Below, one piece after another: positions 1 through 10,939 of a stretch of 64,000 bases of DNA; positions within the stretch are counted from its first letter, which is position 1, and each line of letters begins with the position of its first letter. The translations under genes were made by a program, and so were the position numbers. This stretch comes from Palaemon carinicauda (Eukaryota; Arthropoda; Malacostraca; Decapoda; Palaemonidae), in the NCBI RefSeq assembly GCF_036898095.1, contig NC_090759.1, positions 16,540,300-16,604,299 on the forward strand, in the 5' to 3' direction. A model generated the notes under the pieces. The model was given only the letters and a program-made list of their open reading frames with translations, ran no database searches and was not told the origin of the DNA.

Positions 1-345
1 GTATTTAATTCTAACTATGTATAAATATGGATAAATATCCATACAACATCGTGTTCAAATAGAATTAAATTAATTATGCCTATATTTATGCATGAATTTA
101 ATTCTAACTATGTATAAATATGGATAAATATCCATACAACATCGTGTTCAAATAGAATTAAATTAATTATGCCTATATTTATGCATATTCAATCCTAACT
201 GTCTAAATATGGCTAAATATCCATACAACATAGTGTTCAAATAGAAATACATTAATTATGCCTATATTTATGCATAGTCAATTCTAACTATGTCTAGATA
301 TGGATAATTATCCATACAACATAGTGTTCATATAGAAATAAATTT
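1..345. repeat. AT-rich tandem array, ~91-bp unit, about four copies
   Basis: The block CTAACTATG..TATGGATAAATATCCATACAACAT..GTGTTCAAATAGAA recurs with its CTAAC element at about 11, 104, 195 and 284, a period of 89-93 bp. The units contain the near-palindrome TATGGATAAATATCCATA. The array starts at or before the window edge and stops near 345, before the copy A remnant. No coding potential is seen. It looks like a small satellite or minisatellite. Confidence 0.85.
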
Positions 346-540
346 CCACCCAGTGGCGAATGCGCCAACAGTGTCACATTTCATGAATACAAGTGTCGCA
401 CTATACCCCAGAAGATAATACATTAAATAACTTGTCTTTAAAATGGCTTTTTAAGAGTATACAGCTGATCCCAGCCTGTGAATGGGATCGCTAACCAAAG
501 TTCAAGGAACATCCAGACTTATGTCCCCTTTGTGTTACAG

Positions 541-1575
541 AAGGTTCGCCTGCATGGTTCCCATCAGGATGATGATGATTCTCTCTGGCCTGCAAAGAGA
601 GGCTCTCCACCCTTGGGTATCGAAGTTGGGAAGGAATGCTCCATCTAGAGGTCCCTATCTCCTCGGAGTGTCCTCTCTAAGGTTGGACAACGACCCCATG
701 GACGGGCAGGTATGTGGGGATGAGTTTTGAGCCTTCAGCTTTGCAATTACCTACGTCACCGACCTAGGACCATTAAAGGATCCTAATGTTCATGTTACCC
801 TGCATAAACGGTGACGGCTAAAAGCAACACATACTAAGGAAATCCAAGGGGCTATGACGAGCTCTAAGGTATGGTGGTGAGTCAGTGCCGTTCAGGAACT
901 CGGATATAGGTGGTACCATAAATCTGGAGGGCATAGACGCCCTCCCTCTGGGGGACCTAGATTTTACTCCCAGGTACTAGAATTCCCATTCAACGGATTC
1001 GTTCGATTGAAAGAGATTGCCTTGGTTAGATTAGACAAGGTACCGAAGGTAACGGTATTATTTCCTAAAGGGCAGGCCCGATCTGTCTGGACCAGGATGT
1101 TGTCAGCCTGGGGGGTACGATAATTCCAGGCTCTGCCCTTCCAGTTCGACCTACACGTTTGTTGGTCTGATCGGGTCAGTTGTGGGAAGTACGTTCTGTC
1201 TGAGACCTCTATCAGACAGGAATTGATAGTCGGTTTCCCACTCGTCATCACAGCCTTCCTCTGGTTCGACGATTTTGTATCTGACCCCCCATCATCAGGT
1301 GGTCTACCTCACTGATTCCCCAGGTACACAGCCCAACTCCGTTGGGATGTTTTGCCTGCATGCAGCCCTAGATCCGAACCCTCAGGCTCCTTTCATGGAC
1401 ACCAGAGAGGAAGCTACAGGAGTAGAAGACAGTCCCGACATCAAAGCGGACCTAGGAAAAAGGGGGCTCGGAGAAGGGAAGGACCTAGATTCACTCCCTC
1501 ACAACGCGGTGGCCCTGGTAGAGGGAAGACTTTACCACTTTCGTGACCATTGGACTCGGTCTGTGGGATCATAGC
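541..1575 (+). pseudogene. copy A gag remnant
   Basis: The stretch starts after GTGTTACAG (acceptor-like, as in copy B at 6860) and aligns in patches with B gag. Near 700-712 it keeps CAGGTATGTG, matching CAGGTAAGTG at B 7431. The last part, about 1352-1546, encodes a basic RG/RR-rich tail ending FTPSQ, which matches the RG-rich Gag C-terminus of copy B (FTPSQ at about 9086-9098). Frames change repeatedly and several hundred bases are missing compared with B. It is non-functional. Confidence 0.65.
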
Positions 1576-1579
1576 ATAG

Positions 1580-2870
1580 TCTCTAACGGTTTGAGATGAA
1601 AATGGCCTCAAGGTCCTCCTCCTCCGCCAGTGACCTTCTCCCAGAAATACACTCCCGTCCTGAAAGAGTACACCACAGGGTTACTCAAGAAAAAGCAATC
1701 AAACGACTATCTCTTAGGTATGGACCTTACTTCCCCGTGGGACCGTCACCACCTCTGTCGATCTTACCGACCGCTATTAGCTTGCGCCTATAGCTCGAAA
1801 CTTCTCTTCTTATCTGGGTTTCCACCTAAGCAGGAAAGCCTTTGTGTTCAAGACATGCCCTTCGGCCTCAACATTGATCCCAGGATATTCACGAAACTGG
1901 GAGAGGCAGTGTTAGAACAACTCAGGAACCAAGAGATACAGATCATTGCTTATCTGGCCGGTTGGCTCATTTGGGCCCGGCCGGCCATAGAAGGTAACAG
2001 AGCTACGAAGGAATTTCTTCGATCGCTCGACAACCTGTGATTTCGGGTCAATCTCCATAAGTCTCGCCTGCGACCATCAGGCCACTTAGAATGGTTAGCC
2101 ATTCAGTGGGACCTTTCGAAGCACACGTTGTCTCTCCCTTCCAAAAGTAAGAGGAATAGGTTCCAAGATCAAGGATTTCTCAAGCACAAACAGGTGTCCA
2201 AAGAGCCTAGAAAGTATCCTCGGCCTTTCCCAATTCACTTCAGTAACAGATCTCCTAATAAAAGCCAAACTCAAGACATCAATCGATTTTGGAGAAAGAG
2301 AGCTACAGTACCTATAAGAAGACAAGGTCTCGAAGGTCCCCTCTGTCGGGAAAATGAGACTACGCCCATGGTCCGAACCGAAGGACCTCTCCAAAGCGGT
2401 TCCTCTACAATTCCCACCTCCACAAGTGACATTCCATTCAGCCGTGTCTCTAAGTGGATGGGGGGATTTCTCCGAACATCAGATGTTTCAGGTTCTTGGT
2501 CACTAGCCATGAAACAGTCCCATATCAATGTTCTCGAAGCCATGGCGGTGTTCTTGACCTTGAAGAGAGAGACTCCTCCGAGGTCGACCCACATCAGAGT
2601 AGTGTCAGACAGCACAGACGAGGTACACTACGGAAACAGGGGAGGATCCAAGTCACCCAACCTGAATCAGGTCCTGGTCACTTTCTTCGCCTGGGCAACA
2701 GAAAAGAACTGGTTCCTGTCAGCACCTCACCTAGCGGGAGGCCAGGGTGTGAGAACGGGCTCACTATCCAGGACGAGTTCCCTGGAGTCAGAATTTCACT
2801 CCGGTGGATACTCAGGTTCGTTCCAGGCATCCAGGTAGATCTATTCACATCTCAGATCAATCACAAACTA
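1580..2870 (+). pseudogene. copy A reverse transcriptase/RNase H remnant
   Basis: RT motifs are recognisable at about 1850-2040 (MPFGLNIDPRIFTKLGE followed by YLAGWLIWA). The catalytic YLDD of the family is YLAG here, so both metal-binding aspartates are lost. A deletion removes the RT motif-1/2 region present in B (RVRSLKFQGRLF to KFRML). RNase H follows at about 2330-2870 in shifted frames: HTDAS is altered to HSAVS, VSDST is kept, and the late aspartate is replaced (TGSLSRTS where B has ADSLSRTS). This is a dead polymerase fragment. Confidence 0.8.
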
Positions 2871-3039
2871 CCTTGTTATGTGACCCCAATCCTGGACCCT
2901 CGGGCTCATGCCATGGACGCATTACCCCGGGATTGGAACCATTAGAGGAAGATTTCCCTATCTCTCCCAGTGAATCTTCTAAAAACTTTAACACCGACTG
3001 CGCTCCTTCCGGGGCGCAGTGGTTTTAGTACCACCTCAC

Positions 3040-3642
3040 TGCCCAAGAACAGTTGGTTTCCTCTCCTCCTCGAGTAGAAACTCCGTCCCATCCGGATTCC
3101 GTTCCTCAAACTGACCCGAGTATTCCAAACTCACTGTGTCGGATTACTCAAGGATGTCCAAAACCCTAACTTTGTGGACTACAGGAAGTTGGCAGCTCGT
3201 AGAGACTCGAACATTGAACCGGAAAACGATTTCTTCATCGAATCAGTCAAAAGGGACTCGACAATTCGCCAATATGATTCGGCCGTTAACCCCCAAAATA
3301 GGTGGTCCCCTTGGAAAGTTATTCCTCTTCTCCAAGATACTTTTCTATGTCCGGTCACCACTCTCAGGGCCTTTTTAGCCACGACTGCTACCCGATCGTC
3401 TGGCCCCTTGTTTATCAGGGAACAAGGAGGTACCATTCCCATACGTGGTATTAGGCTATAGATCCTATACTTCGTTTGACAAGCCAATCCGGGATCATTT
3501 CCCCCAGAAGATGGACTTTGATGACCTTATAAAGTTCACGGGTTGGGAATCTCCTATGGTCTTCAAACGCCACAATCTAATGAACTTACAGGCTCTTAAA
3601 TACCCAACAGTTGCAGCTGGGAGCCGTATCTCTCCCCAGTGA
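3040..3642 (+). pseudogene. copy A tyrosine recombinase remnant
   Basis: An N-terminal core-binding fragment (AARRDSNIEPEN..DSTIRQYDSAV) is fused directly to PQNRWSPWKVIPLLQD. About 470 bp present in copy B (11040-11505) are missing, including the first catalytic arginine region. A second loss removes the HxxR segment. The final motif reads FKRHNLMNLQ where B has FKRHYLKNLQ, so the nucleophilic tyrosine is asparagine. It cannot be an active recombinase. Confidence 0.85.
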
Positions 3643-3964
3643 TCTTTTGTTCTTCCTTTCATCCATCTCTTTTCTTCTCCCTCCTACCCGCCACTCGCAC
3701 CACGACGCCGCTTCCTTGGTAGTTCGTTAGCCCTAAGTTTATTACATATTAGGTTATGTTTGTAACTATTATTGATTACCGTTGTTACAGGGTTGGGATA
3801 TTCTTAGCCATGTCAGTTTTGTAGCATGTTTCCTCTGATACTCGGAGGCTTCCCTGTTATCATGTTTGTTTACCTTAATTATTTATGATTTTCTTTACAT
3901 GGTGTTGTTTCTCTCCCCTCATTAAATTAGTTATTGTTGGGCTTGGAAGGCATTCTCTGGTACA

Positions 3965-4055
3965 TTTTCACCCGGCGCCACAGATCGACCCAGAAAAGGG
4001 ATTTTGACGAAGGAAAAATCTATTTCTGGGGAGAGACCTGTGGCGCCCGGTGAAA
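3965..4055 (+). repeat. copy A internal complementary region (ICR)
   Basis: TTTTCACCCGGCGCCACAG..CGACCCAGAAAA is the reverse complement of the family's left end (seen at copy B 4846-4880). It is joined to AGGGATTTTGACGAAGG..CCTGTGGCGCCCGGTGAAA, the reverse complement of the right end at 4387-4447. This head-to-tail complement of both termini is the diagnostic ICR of DIRS elements. Confidence 0.8.
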
Positions 4056-4109
4056 CCCTTCCCCTTTATTTTACACAATCCCACCCTTTCCTTTCCAAGC
4101 CATCATGGC

Positions 4110-4447
4110 CAATACAGAAGGATGTTGTTCAGATGGCGCTCGCGTCGTGGCGTGGGTGGTGTGGCGCTGGTGGTTGGCAAGGGCCTTTGTATCGGCCCAT
4201 CCCTTTGACGAAGGAATTAACTAAATGGAAGACAACCTGTGAATAGTGGATTTCACGCGCCTTTGCTTTATACACGACACCCTAAAGGTGCTCGCGCGAG
4301 GGTTGTAACCTCAGCATTCCATGCTTTTATCTTTCTCTGGTATAATTGGAAGGTTTTATCAGAAAAGGTATATAAGAAGGACTCTTTTCACCCGGCGCCA
4401 CAGGTCTCTCCCCAGAAATAGATTTTTCCTTCGTCAAAATCCCTTTT
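4110..4447 (+). repeat. copy A right inverted terminal repeat
   Basis: 4110-4400 is an almost exact reverse complement of 4870-5155, the left ITR of neighbouring copy B, and a near-identical direct match to B's right ITR (12424-12757). It carries the end sequence CACCCGGCGCCACAGG...TCAAAATCCC. The partner left ITR of copy A is not in the window. Confidence 0.85.
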
Positions 4448-4459
4448 CTGAGTCTAGGG

Positions 4460-4845
4460 ATTCTGACTCAGGTTCACATCAGCGAATGTTGATAACCCGC
4501 ATATATGACAAATTCATGTATAATTTTTTTTTCTAACAATACAAACTATTAGCTACTTATTAGGGGTTGTTACTTTCGATCGAGCTGAAAGGACGAGCCA
4601 TTACAAATTTTAGCAAGGGTTAACTACGCATTCCACTAGTTAGCAGGGGTAGGGTGGGGTAGCTTGCTGCTGCTTCCACTCACATATCTGTGATTTAGCT
4701 CACTTGCTTGGTGGTAGGACTTCAAGGGGGATAGGGCTGGCGGGTATATTTGTATAAATAGCTAAAGATTTGTATCATTAGGAAAAATAAAAATTATCTA
4801 TGAATTTGCTATTTGTTCTGTAAATGGAATACAAGCCTACGCTAT
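4460..4845 (+). repeat. terminal-repeat fragments of an F-type DIRS family (host site of copy B)
   Basis: 4540-4740 is the reverse complement of the outer end of minus-strand copy F (26890-27010) and resembles 61200-61280. Shared landmarks are GGACGAGCCATTA and ATTAGGGG. A second copy of the extreme end (TTCTGTAAATGGAATACAAGCCTACGCTATT) lies at 4816-4845, and copy B interrupts it there. After B the sequence resumes with ATTAAGGG. No coding potential is seen. Confidence 0.6.
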
Positions 4846-5150
4846 TTTCTGGGTCGACCTGTGGCGGCCGGTGAAAAGAGTCCTTCTTATATATCTTTTC
4901 TGATAAAACCTTCCAATTATACCAGAGAAAGATAAAAGCATGGAATGCTGAGGTTACAACTCTCGCGCGAGCACCTTTTGGGTGTCGTGTATAAAGCAAA
5001 GGCGCGTGAAATCCACTATTCACAGGTTGTCTTCCATTTAGTTAATTCCTTCGTCAAAGGGATGGGCCGATACAAAGGCCCTAGCCAACCCCCAGCGCCA
5101 CACCACCCACGCCACGACGCGAGCGCCATCTGAACAACATCCTTCTTTTT
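4846..5150 (+). repeat. copy B left inverted terminal repeat
   Basis: It begins TTTCTGGGTCGACCTGTGG and reads through CTTCTTATATATCTTTTCTG and GCATGGAATGCTGAGG. The whole segment is the near-perfect reverse complement of 12424-12727 and of copy A's 4110-4400. In DIRS elements this region probably carries the transcription start. No specific promoter element could be assigned. Confidence 0.9.
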
Positions 5151-6328
5151 GGACTCTTAAGTGTCGAATTTTTTTGTGGTGCTCTCGACCTTTTTTATCA
5201 ATCGTGGATTTATTTTGTCATGTCCGAAGCTCCATCTTCACACATACCAATGTTAAGTACCATAGTTTGTTTTGACAGCTTTTTATAGTACCGGGCTTTT
5301 GTTTTATATCCAGTATAGTCTGTTTTATTATTCCCTTCTGGCCCTTCACGGCGGCCATTGTTTGTTCACTTGTTTGGGAATTCATCTTTGTCTGCCCGTT
5401 TAGTACTCTGTCACTTAGGTTAATGGTTAAGTCCCTGGCCTTATGCCTTTAGAACCGTTATTATTTTTGTGTTTTTATGCTCATGGTACTTTTTGCTAGC
5501 AAGTCCAGCCTACGAACGAGATAGCGATCTAGCTTTGTTATTGTTTAGTACCCGCCCCTCCGAGGCGTTCGTCACTCTACTGTCCTATTTATTTTAAGTT
5601 TTAGCAGATGCTATTCTTCGATCGTAGTTTTATCTTGATGTACATTTTTATTTTATACGTTTATATTAGTGTTGTGTGATTTTTAGTCCTGATATTGTGT
5701 CCAAGAGAGCGAGAGCTTGGGGTCCCCGTTTTCTGTTCGCAGTCACGAGTTACCCTTTTCTCTCGTTTTCTTTCTTAGCTCCGGTGGGTGAGCGGATTTC
5801 CCGTTTTCCGTTTTGTGCGTTCAACGGGTTCTCCCTCCCTCACCTCTCCCCCTCTGGGTGGATGATAACTTACGAGTTATTTATTTTTGGTTACTTTTCA
5901 ATTGTTAGCGTTATTTTAGGTCCGTGTTTCGTCCTCTCCCCGTTACGGCTCGGGAGTAGTTATGAACGTTTTCCACTCCGCCTTGAGTTCTACTCCGCCA
6001 TGAAGGATTCTCAATGACTTTCGTTCTATTGTTATATTTATAAATTGTTTACTACATGGGACGGGCTTCATATTGTTTAGATACGACCTTCCGGTGGCCC
6101 TTACTCCGGTCTCAGGCCACGGCCATATCCACAATAGCCATTGTTATTACAATTGTGTTTTTATTCACAATAATTATTCAGGACCTTTCTTCTCCCTCCG
6201 GCCTCACCGGAGATCGTAAATACGCTTTGCTATGATCTAAGCTTTAGCCTTTAGCTGCGGCTTAGCTTTTTATCTTTCACAATTGAATTATTAGCCACAA
6301 TTGAATTATTCAGGGCATCTCATTATCC
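5151..6328 (+). other. copy B 5' leader, non-coding
   Basis: This T-rich leader lies between the left ITR and the tandem repeats. It has no ORF with family similarity. It contains GC-rich inserts such as CTCCGGCCTCACCGGAG near 6197-6213 that foreshadow the following repeats. Given the splice-acceptor-like sequence at 6845-6860, much of it may be intron. That is inference. Confidence 0.5.
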
Positions 6329-6547
6329 TCCGGCGTCACCGGAGGTCGCCCATACACTTCACACTTATATTTGCCTTGCCTTTAGCTAAGGCTGCTTTAT
6401 TCAGGACATCTCATTACGCTCCGGCTTCACCGGAGGTCGCCCATACACTTCACACTTATATTTGCCTTGCCTTTAGCTAAGGCTCCGGCTTCACCGGAGG
6501 TCGCCCATACACTTCACACTTATATTTGCCTTGCCTTTAGCTAAGGC
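6329..6547 (+). repeat. 64-bp leader repeats in copy B
   Basis: Three units begin at about 6329, 6420 and 6484, and the last two are exact 64-bp direct repeats. Each holds the palindrome CTCCGGCTTCACCGGAG followed by GTCGCCCATACACTTCACAC and TTAGCTAAGG. Variants of the palindrome also occur near 6197. The function is unknown; candidates are a structured RNA leader or a protein-binding cluster. Confidence 0.9.
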
Positions 6548-6844
6548 TGGTGTTTATATTTATTTTAAGGGCATGTCACTGCTTCCCCGACCCTTGGAGG
6601 TCGGCAGATTGCTTTAAGTTATTTATCCTTATGTCATTAACAGACATTAGGTAAATTACAAATATACAAACAATTGAATATTAAAGTGCCAACAATGGTA
6701 TGGGGCGGTATCATCTTAAAAGTAATATTCGGTTGTTAGTTCAATGCAATATTGGTGCTTAGGGAATTCAGTGAGTGCCGGAACTCTAGAATAATAGAGT
6801 TTTTTATCCCCTTATCAGAGTTTCAAGAAACACCAGACTCATGT

Positions 6845-6862
6845 CTCCTTTCTTTTACAGAA
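6845..6862 (+). promoter_or_regulatory. probable 3' splice site before copy B gag
   Basis: CTCCTTTCTTTTACAG|AAG is a textbook polypyrimidine tract plus CAG. The open reading frame encoding the Gag cysteine/histidine domain starts with the first base after it. Equivalent acceptor-like sequences sit at the same point in copy C (30785), copy E (48331) and, less clearly, copy A (540). The donor upstream was not identified. Confidence 0.6.
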
Positions 6863-9101
6863 GGCCCGTTGTACTGCTGAAGGATGCCCTGCCTCGTTCA
6901 ACGACCCCGTTGGGCATGACCTCTGCCGGTCTCATGCGCACTGCTCCATTCCCTTTATCCAGGAACCGGGACAGGCCCAATACATGGTCTGGTTCCCGGA
7001 TTTATGCTCGCTCTGTTACGAGCTGTCGTCAATTCTATTGAACGATGATGTAAGTGGGTTTTCCCTTTGTTCCTTATTTCTCGTTGGCAGACACTAATAT
7101 AGACATGAATATGATATACACAGTATATTTTGGAGAGCAAACCCCCTCCTCCATCACTAATCACTGCAAATCTTACAGGCCGATGATGTCTCTCTTCGTT
7201 CAGCAAGGGCTACTCTTCGTCCGTGGGTGTCGGGCTTTGTCTGGCGCACCCTATCTCCTCGATGGGGACATGGCCTCCCGCCTCTTCCCAGGCTCGACTA
7301 CTGCTGCAGTCTCCCCTGACCTTGCTGCCCCCTTAATTGAAGAAGTCAGGGCCACCATTTCCGTGGAGGATGAACCCCTCGTACCGCTGGACGTGGCGGA
7401 TCTGGATATAGACGTAGAACCCAGGGACGAGCAGGTAAGTGGTGCCGAGTTGGTGGAAACCCTTTTCTCTCCTACTCCCTCTCCTACCTCTTCCTTTCTA
7501 GGTTTTGATAACTCTAAGGCTTCTCCTCGGGATCCCTCTGCCTCCGTACGACCCAAGGTGAAGCCACTTCGAACTTATAAGACTTCAGCTTTGCCAGTAT
7601 CAACGTCACCGGTCCCCGTAAAACCACTACTCCTAAGAAGTCTAAGTCTACCAAATCCAAGAAAAAACCAACGGGTGGCTTTCAGGTACCCTGGGGTGAT
7701 CTCGTCCCCATCGAACTGGTCAAAGAATTGGTCAGAGATCAAGTTCAACATCACTCTGGGGCGATAACAGAGATTAAGGATATGATGGCTACTCTGATCC
7801 GCGTCGGAACTCAGTTTCCTCCCCCTTCTGCTCCAGACGCATCGAAGCTGCCGCCCTTCGATAAAAACAATCCTTGGCGGTTTGCCTTGCATGCTCCATT
7901 CGTAGATGGTTCCCTAACTCTGGAGGGCATAGGCACCCGCCTTCTAGACTCTAGAGGACCTGGAGTTCTATCCCCCGGGCCTAGCATTCCCCTTCAATGG
8001 TTTTGTACGTTTAAAGGAACATGCATTGGTCCGTATGGACAAGGTACCGAAGGAAACGGTCATATTTCCAAAAGAGCAGGCCCAGGCTATCTGGGCCAGA
8101 ACACTATCAGAGTGGGGGTGTATTAACTCCAAGCTCACCCCACACAAGGGTGCTTACACTATTTTTACGACAGCGGCCTCCATCTCTTTGCCGCTCATAG
8201 ACAAAGTCACAGAGCTGACTACTGTATACAGGCCATCAAGGAAGGCTCTTCCATGCCGGCTCTCAAGGAGACGGACCCCACCTCTTTGCTTATTCCGGGT
8301 ACCTCGGCAGCCTGGGATGCTGCGGCTTCTACCTTCACGGTGGGGAAACTAGACCCGGACTGTGCCTCTACTCTTTTCTCTGAGAAGCTTCCCAGATTAA
8401 TAGAGAGTCTTCTCAAAACTGAGTTCGAGACCCGTACTAGACTAGCTAGGTCCCTCCAATCCATCACCTCCATGGAGTCCCTAGCATCTCTTTACCCAGA
8501 GGAAACGCTGTTCAGAGTCGCCACAAAGAACCAGCTGCTATCCTACCAAATAGACCTCCATGACTTCTGGTCAGCTCGGGTTAGTTGCAGGAAGTTCGTT
8601 CTGTCGGAGGCCACCATCAGGCATGAGCCGAACAGGCTGATAGCGTCCTCCTGCTGGGGTAAGACCCTCTTCCCTCAGACCGAGGTGGATAAGGTTCTTC
8701 AGGACGCGGCGAGGGCAAACCAGAATTTGCAGGTAAGGTGGGGTCTCTCAGCCAAAAAGAGGTTCGAACCCCAGAGACACACGTTCTTCAAGAAGAAGCA
8801 GAGGTTTAGTCCTTACAAGACGGCCCGGGGTACCTCGTCCCCACAGTCTTCCGCGGCCTCGACTTCTCGACAACAGGCGCCTCCTCAGCAGGTAGTCTAC
8901 CTCGCTGCTCCCCCTGGTACACAGCCCAACCCCTCTTGGATGCCCTAACCTGCATACAACCCTGCCTACGAATCCTCCGGTTCCTTTCGTGGATACCAAA
9001 GAGGGAGTTTCAGAGGTAGAGGACAGTTCCGCAAACGCGGCGGGCCTAGAGCAAGGGGTTCCCGTGGAGGGAGGGGCCCTAAGTTCACTCCCTCCCAATG
9101 A
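6861..9101 (+). pseudogene. copy B gag (ORF1), with a probable intron
   Basis: The first exon, 6861-7049 (63 codons, phase 0), encodes a Cys/His domain: C-x4-C-x9-H-x5-H-x2-C and later P-x2-C-x2-C. A probable intron, GTAAGT..CTTACAG (7050-7178), splits it from the region matching copies C and E. A frameshift near 7230 leads into APYLLDGDMASRLFPG, the counterpart of GPYLPRERMHALLFPK in C. A basic Lys/Ser/Thr-rich stretch (7617-7690) and a helical region follow, then the conserved core (VGKLDPDCASTLFSEKLP; FVLSEATIRHEPNRLIASS) at 8253-8948. An in-frame TAA at 8946 interrupts an RG-rich nucleic-acid-binding tail that ends at TGA 9099-9101. Another frame change lies near 8030. Gag packages element RNA. 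Confidence 0.75.
7050..7178 (+). other. probable 129-nt intron in copy B gag
   Basis: The donor GAT|GTAAGTGG is at 7050 and the acceptor AAATCTTACAG is at 7178. Removing it joins LLNDD to ADDVSLRSARATLRPWVSGF in frame, which then aligns with copy C AFDDPKTRDAVREKLCRWVRGF. Copies C and E are continuous across the same point. The sequence between is unrelated and has stops in the gag frame. Confidence 0.65.
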
Positions 9102-9105
9102 TGTG

Positions 9106-10939
9106 ATGCCGGTAGGAGGGAGACTTTATCACTTCCGGGACCATTGGACCTTCAGTCCATGGGCTCACAGCATAATATCCAGGGGCTTGGGTTGGAAATG
9201 GTCACAGGGATCCCCTCCTCCACCAGTGACCTTCTTCCAGAGACCCACTCCCATACTGGAAGAGTACACCGCGGAGTTACTCAAGAAGAAAGCAATCAAA
9301 CGGGTTCGATCCCTGAAATTCCAAGGCCGCCTGTTTACAGTCCCGAAGAAAGACTCGCCGGCGTTGAGGGTAGTTCTGGACTTGTCGAAGCTCAACTCTT
9401 ACATCCTTTGCGACAAGTTCCGTATGCTGACTATCTCTCAGGTACGGACCTTACTTCCCCGTGGGGCCGTCACCACCTCTATCGATCTTACCGACGCCTA
9501 TTATCATGTCCCAGTAGCTCGAAACTTCTCTCCTTACCTAGGCTTCCGTCTCGGCAAGAGAGCCTTTGCATTCAAAGTCATGCCCTTCGGTCTCAGCATT
9601 GCCCCCAGGGTATTCACGAAACTGGGGGAGACGGTGCTCGAGCAACTCAGACACCAAGGGATACAGATCGTCGCCTATCTGGACGATTGGCTCATTTGGG
9701 CCCAGTCGCACCAGGAATGCAACAGAGCTACGTCGAAGGTACTCCATTTTCTCGCCAAACTGGGCTTCCAAGTCAACCTCCGGAAGTCCCGCCTACAACC
9801 ATCAAGCCACTTCGAATGGTTAGGCATCCGTTGGGACCTCTCAAAGCACAAGCTCTCCCTTCCTCCCAAGAAGGTAAGGGAGATAGCTTCCAAGGTCAGG
9901 AACTTTCTCAAACACAACCAGGTGTCCAGAAGAGCTTTAGAACGAATCCTTGGCCTTCTCCAATTTGCCTCACTGACCGATCTCCTATTAAAAGCCAAAC
10001 TCAAAGACATCAATTGAGTTTGGAGAAAGAGAGCGACAATACCTTTAAGAGACAAGACCTCGAAGATCCCCTCTGTCTTGAAAATGAGACTACAACCATG
10101 GTCCGAACGGAGGAACCTCTCCAAGTCGGTTCCTCTACAGTTCCCCTCTCCACAAGTGACAATTCATACCGACGCGTCTCTGAGTGGATGGGGGGGGTTA
10201 CTCCCAACATCAGATGTTTCAGGGCTCTTGGTCACCCGCCATGAGACAGTTCCATATCAATGTTCTCGAAGCCATGGCGGTGTTCTTGACCCTGAAGAGA
10301 ATCTCCCCTCCGAGGTCGACCCACATCAGAGTAGTCTCAGACAGCACGGCCGTAGTCCACTGCCTCAACAGGGGGGGGTCCAAATCACCCAACCTGAATC
10401 AGATCCTGGTCACTATCTTCACCTTGGCAGCCGACAAAGACTGGTTCCTGTCAGCAACTCACCTAGCAGGAGTCCAGAATGTGATAGCAGACTCATTATC
10501 CAGGACGAGCCCACTGGAATCGGAGTGGTCCCTGGACATTCACTCCTTCCGGTGGATACTCAGGCTGGTTCCAAGTCTCCAGGTAGATCTATTCGCGACC
10601 CGACTCAATCACAAACTCCCGTGTTATGTGACACCAAACTTGGACCCTCAGGCTTATGCCATGGACGCATTAACCCTGGATTGGAACCATTGGCAGAAGA
10701 TCTACTTATTCCCTCCAGTGAATCTTCTACTGAAAGTCTTGCACAAACTCCGCTCCTTCAACGGGGCAGTAGCTTTAGTGGCACCTCACTGGCCAAAGAG
10801 CAGTTGGTTTCCTCTCCTCCTCGAGTTGAAACTCCGTCCCTTCCGGATCCCATTCCCCAAACTGACCCAAGTGGTCCAAACTCGGACTGTGTCAGATTCC
10901 TCAAGGATAGCCAAAACCCTAACTTTGTGGATTTCATGA
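9106..10939 (+). pseudogene. copy B reverse transcriptase-RNase H (ORF2)
   Basis: ATG 9106 lies five bases after the gag stop in another frame and precedes the family-conserved VGGRLYHFRDHW. RT motifs run in order: KFQGRLFTVPKK, VVLDLSKLN, TSIDLTDAYYHV, MPFGLSIAPRVFTK, and the catalytic IVAYLDDWLIWA at about 9671-9706, all intact. TGA at 10015-10017 replaces the arginine of DIN-R-FWRKR (copy A keeps CGA). RNase H starts at HTDASLSGWGG; then a run of eight G near 10190 shifts the frame into SWSPAMRQFHINVLEAMAVF, VSDSTAVVHCLNRGG and NVIADSLSRTS, so the catalytic D-E-D-D residues are present. The C-terminal part (VDLFATRLNHKLPCY to 10939) overlaps the recombinase frame. The gene is almost intact. 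Confidence 0.9.

Larger units (their letters stand above)
455..4447 (+). mobile_element. DIRS-like retrotransposon copy A (deleted remnant, same family as copy B)
   Basis: From about 494 onward the sequence is collinear with copy B (from about 6825) but much shorter, through several internal deletions. Gag, RT, RNase H and tyrosine-recombinase fragments follow in order, ending in the same internal complementary region and right inverted terminal repeat as B. No left terminal repeat or long leader is seen, so the copy is 5'-truncated or its 5' end has diverged. RT, RNase H and recombinase catalytic residues are all damaged. It ends at ...TCAAAATCCCTTT near 4447. Confidence 0.85.

Noticed and set aside
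1..345. CRISPR-like array
   Set aside because: The repeats are contiguous with no unique spacers and the genome is eukaryotic.
2095..2615. Minus-strand ORFs opposite copy A RT/RNase H (and similar at 9165, 9675, 10758 and 33378)
   Set aside because: They are antisense shadows of RT, RNase H and recombinase coding sequence, with no independent family features.
7435..7501. A second intron in copy B gag (CAG|GTAAGT to CCTTTCTAG)
   Set aside because: The signals look good, but removing 67 nt puts the next exon in a frame that stops within about 22 codons. The unspliced frame stays open longer, so it was not annotated.
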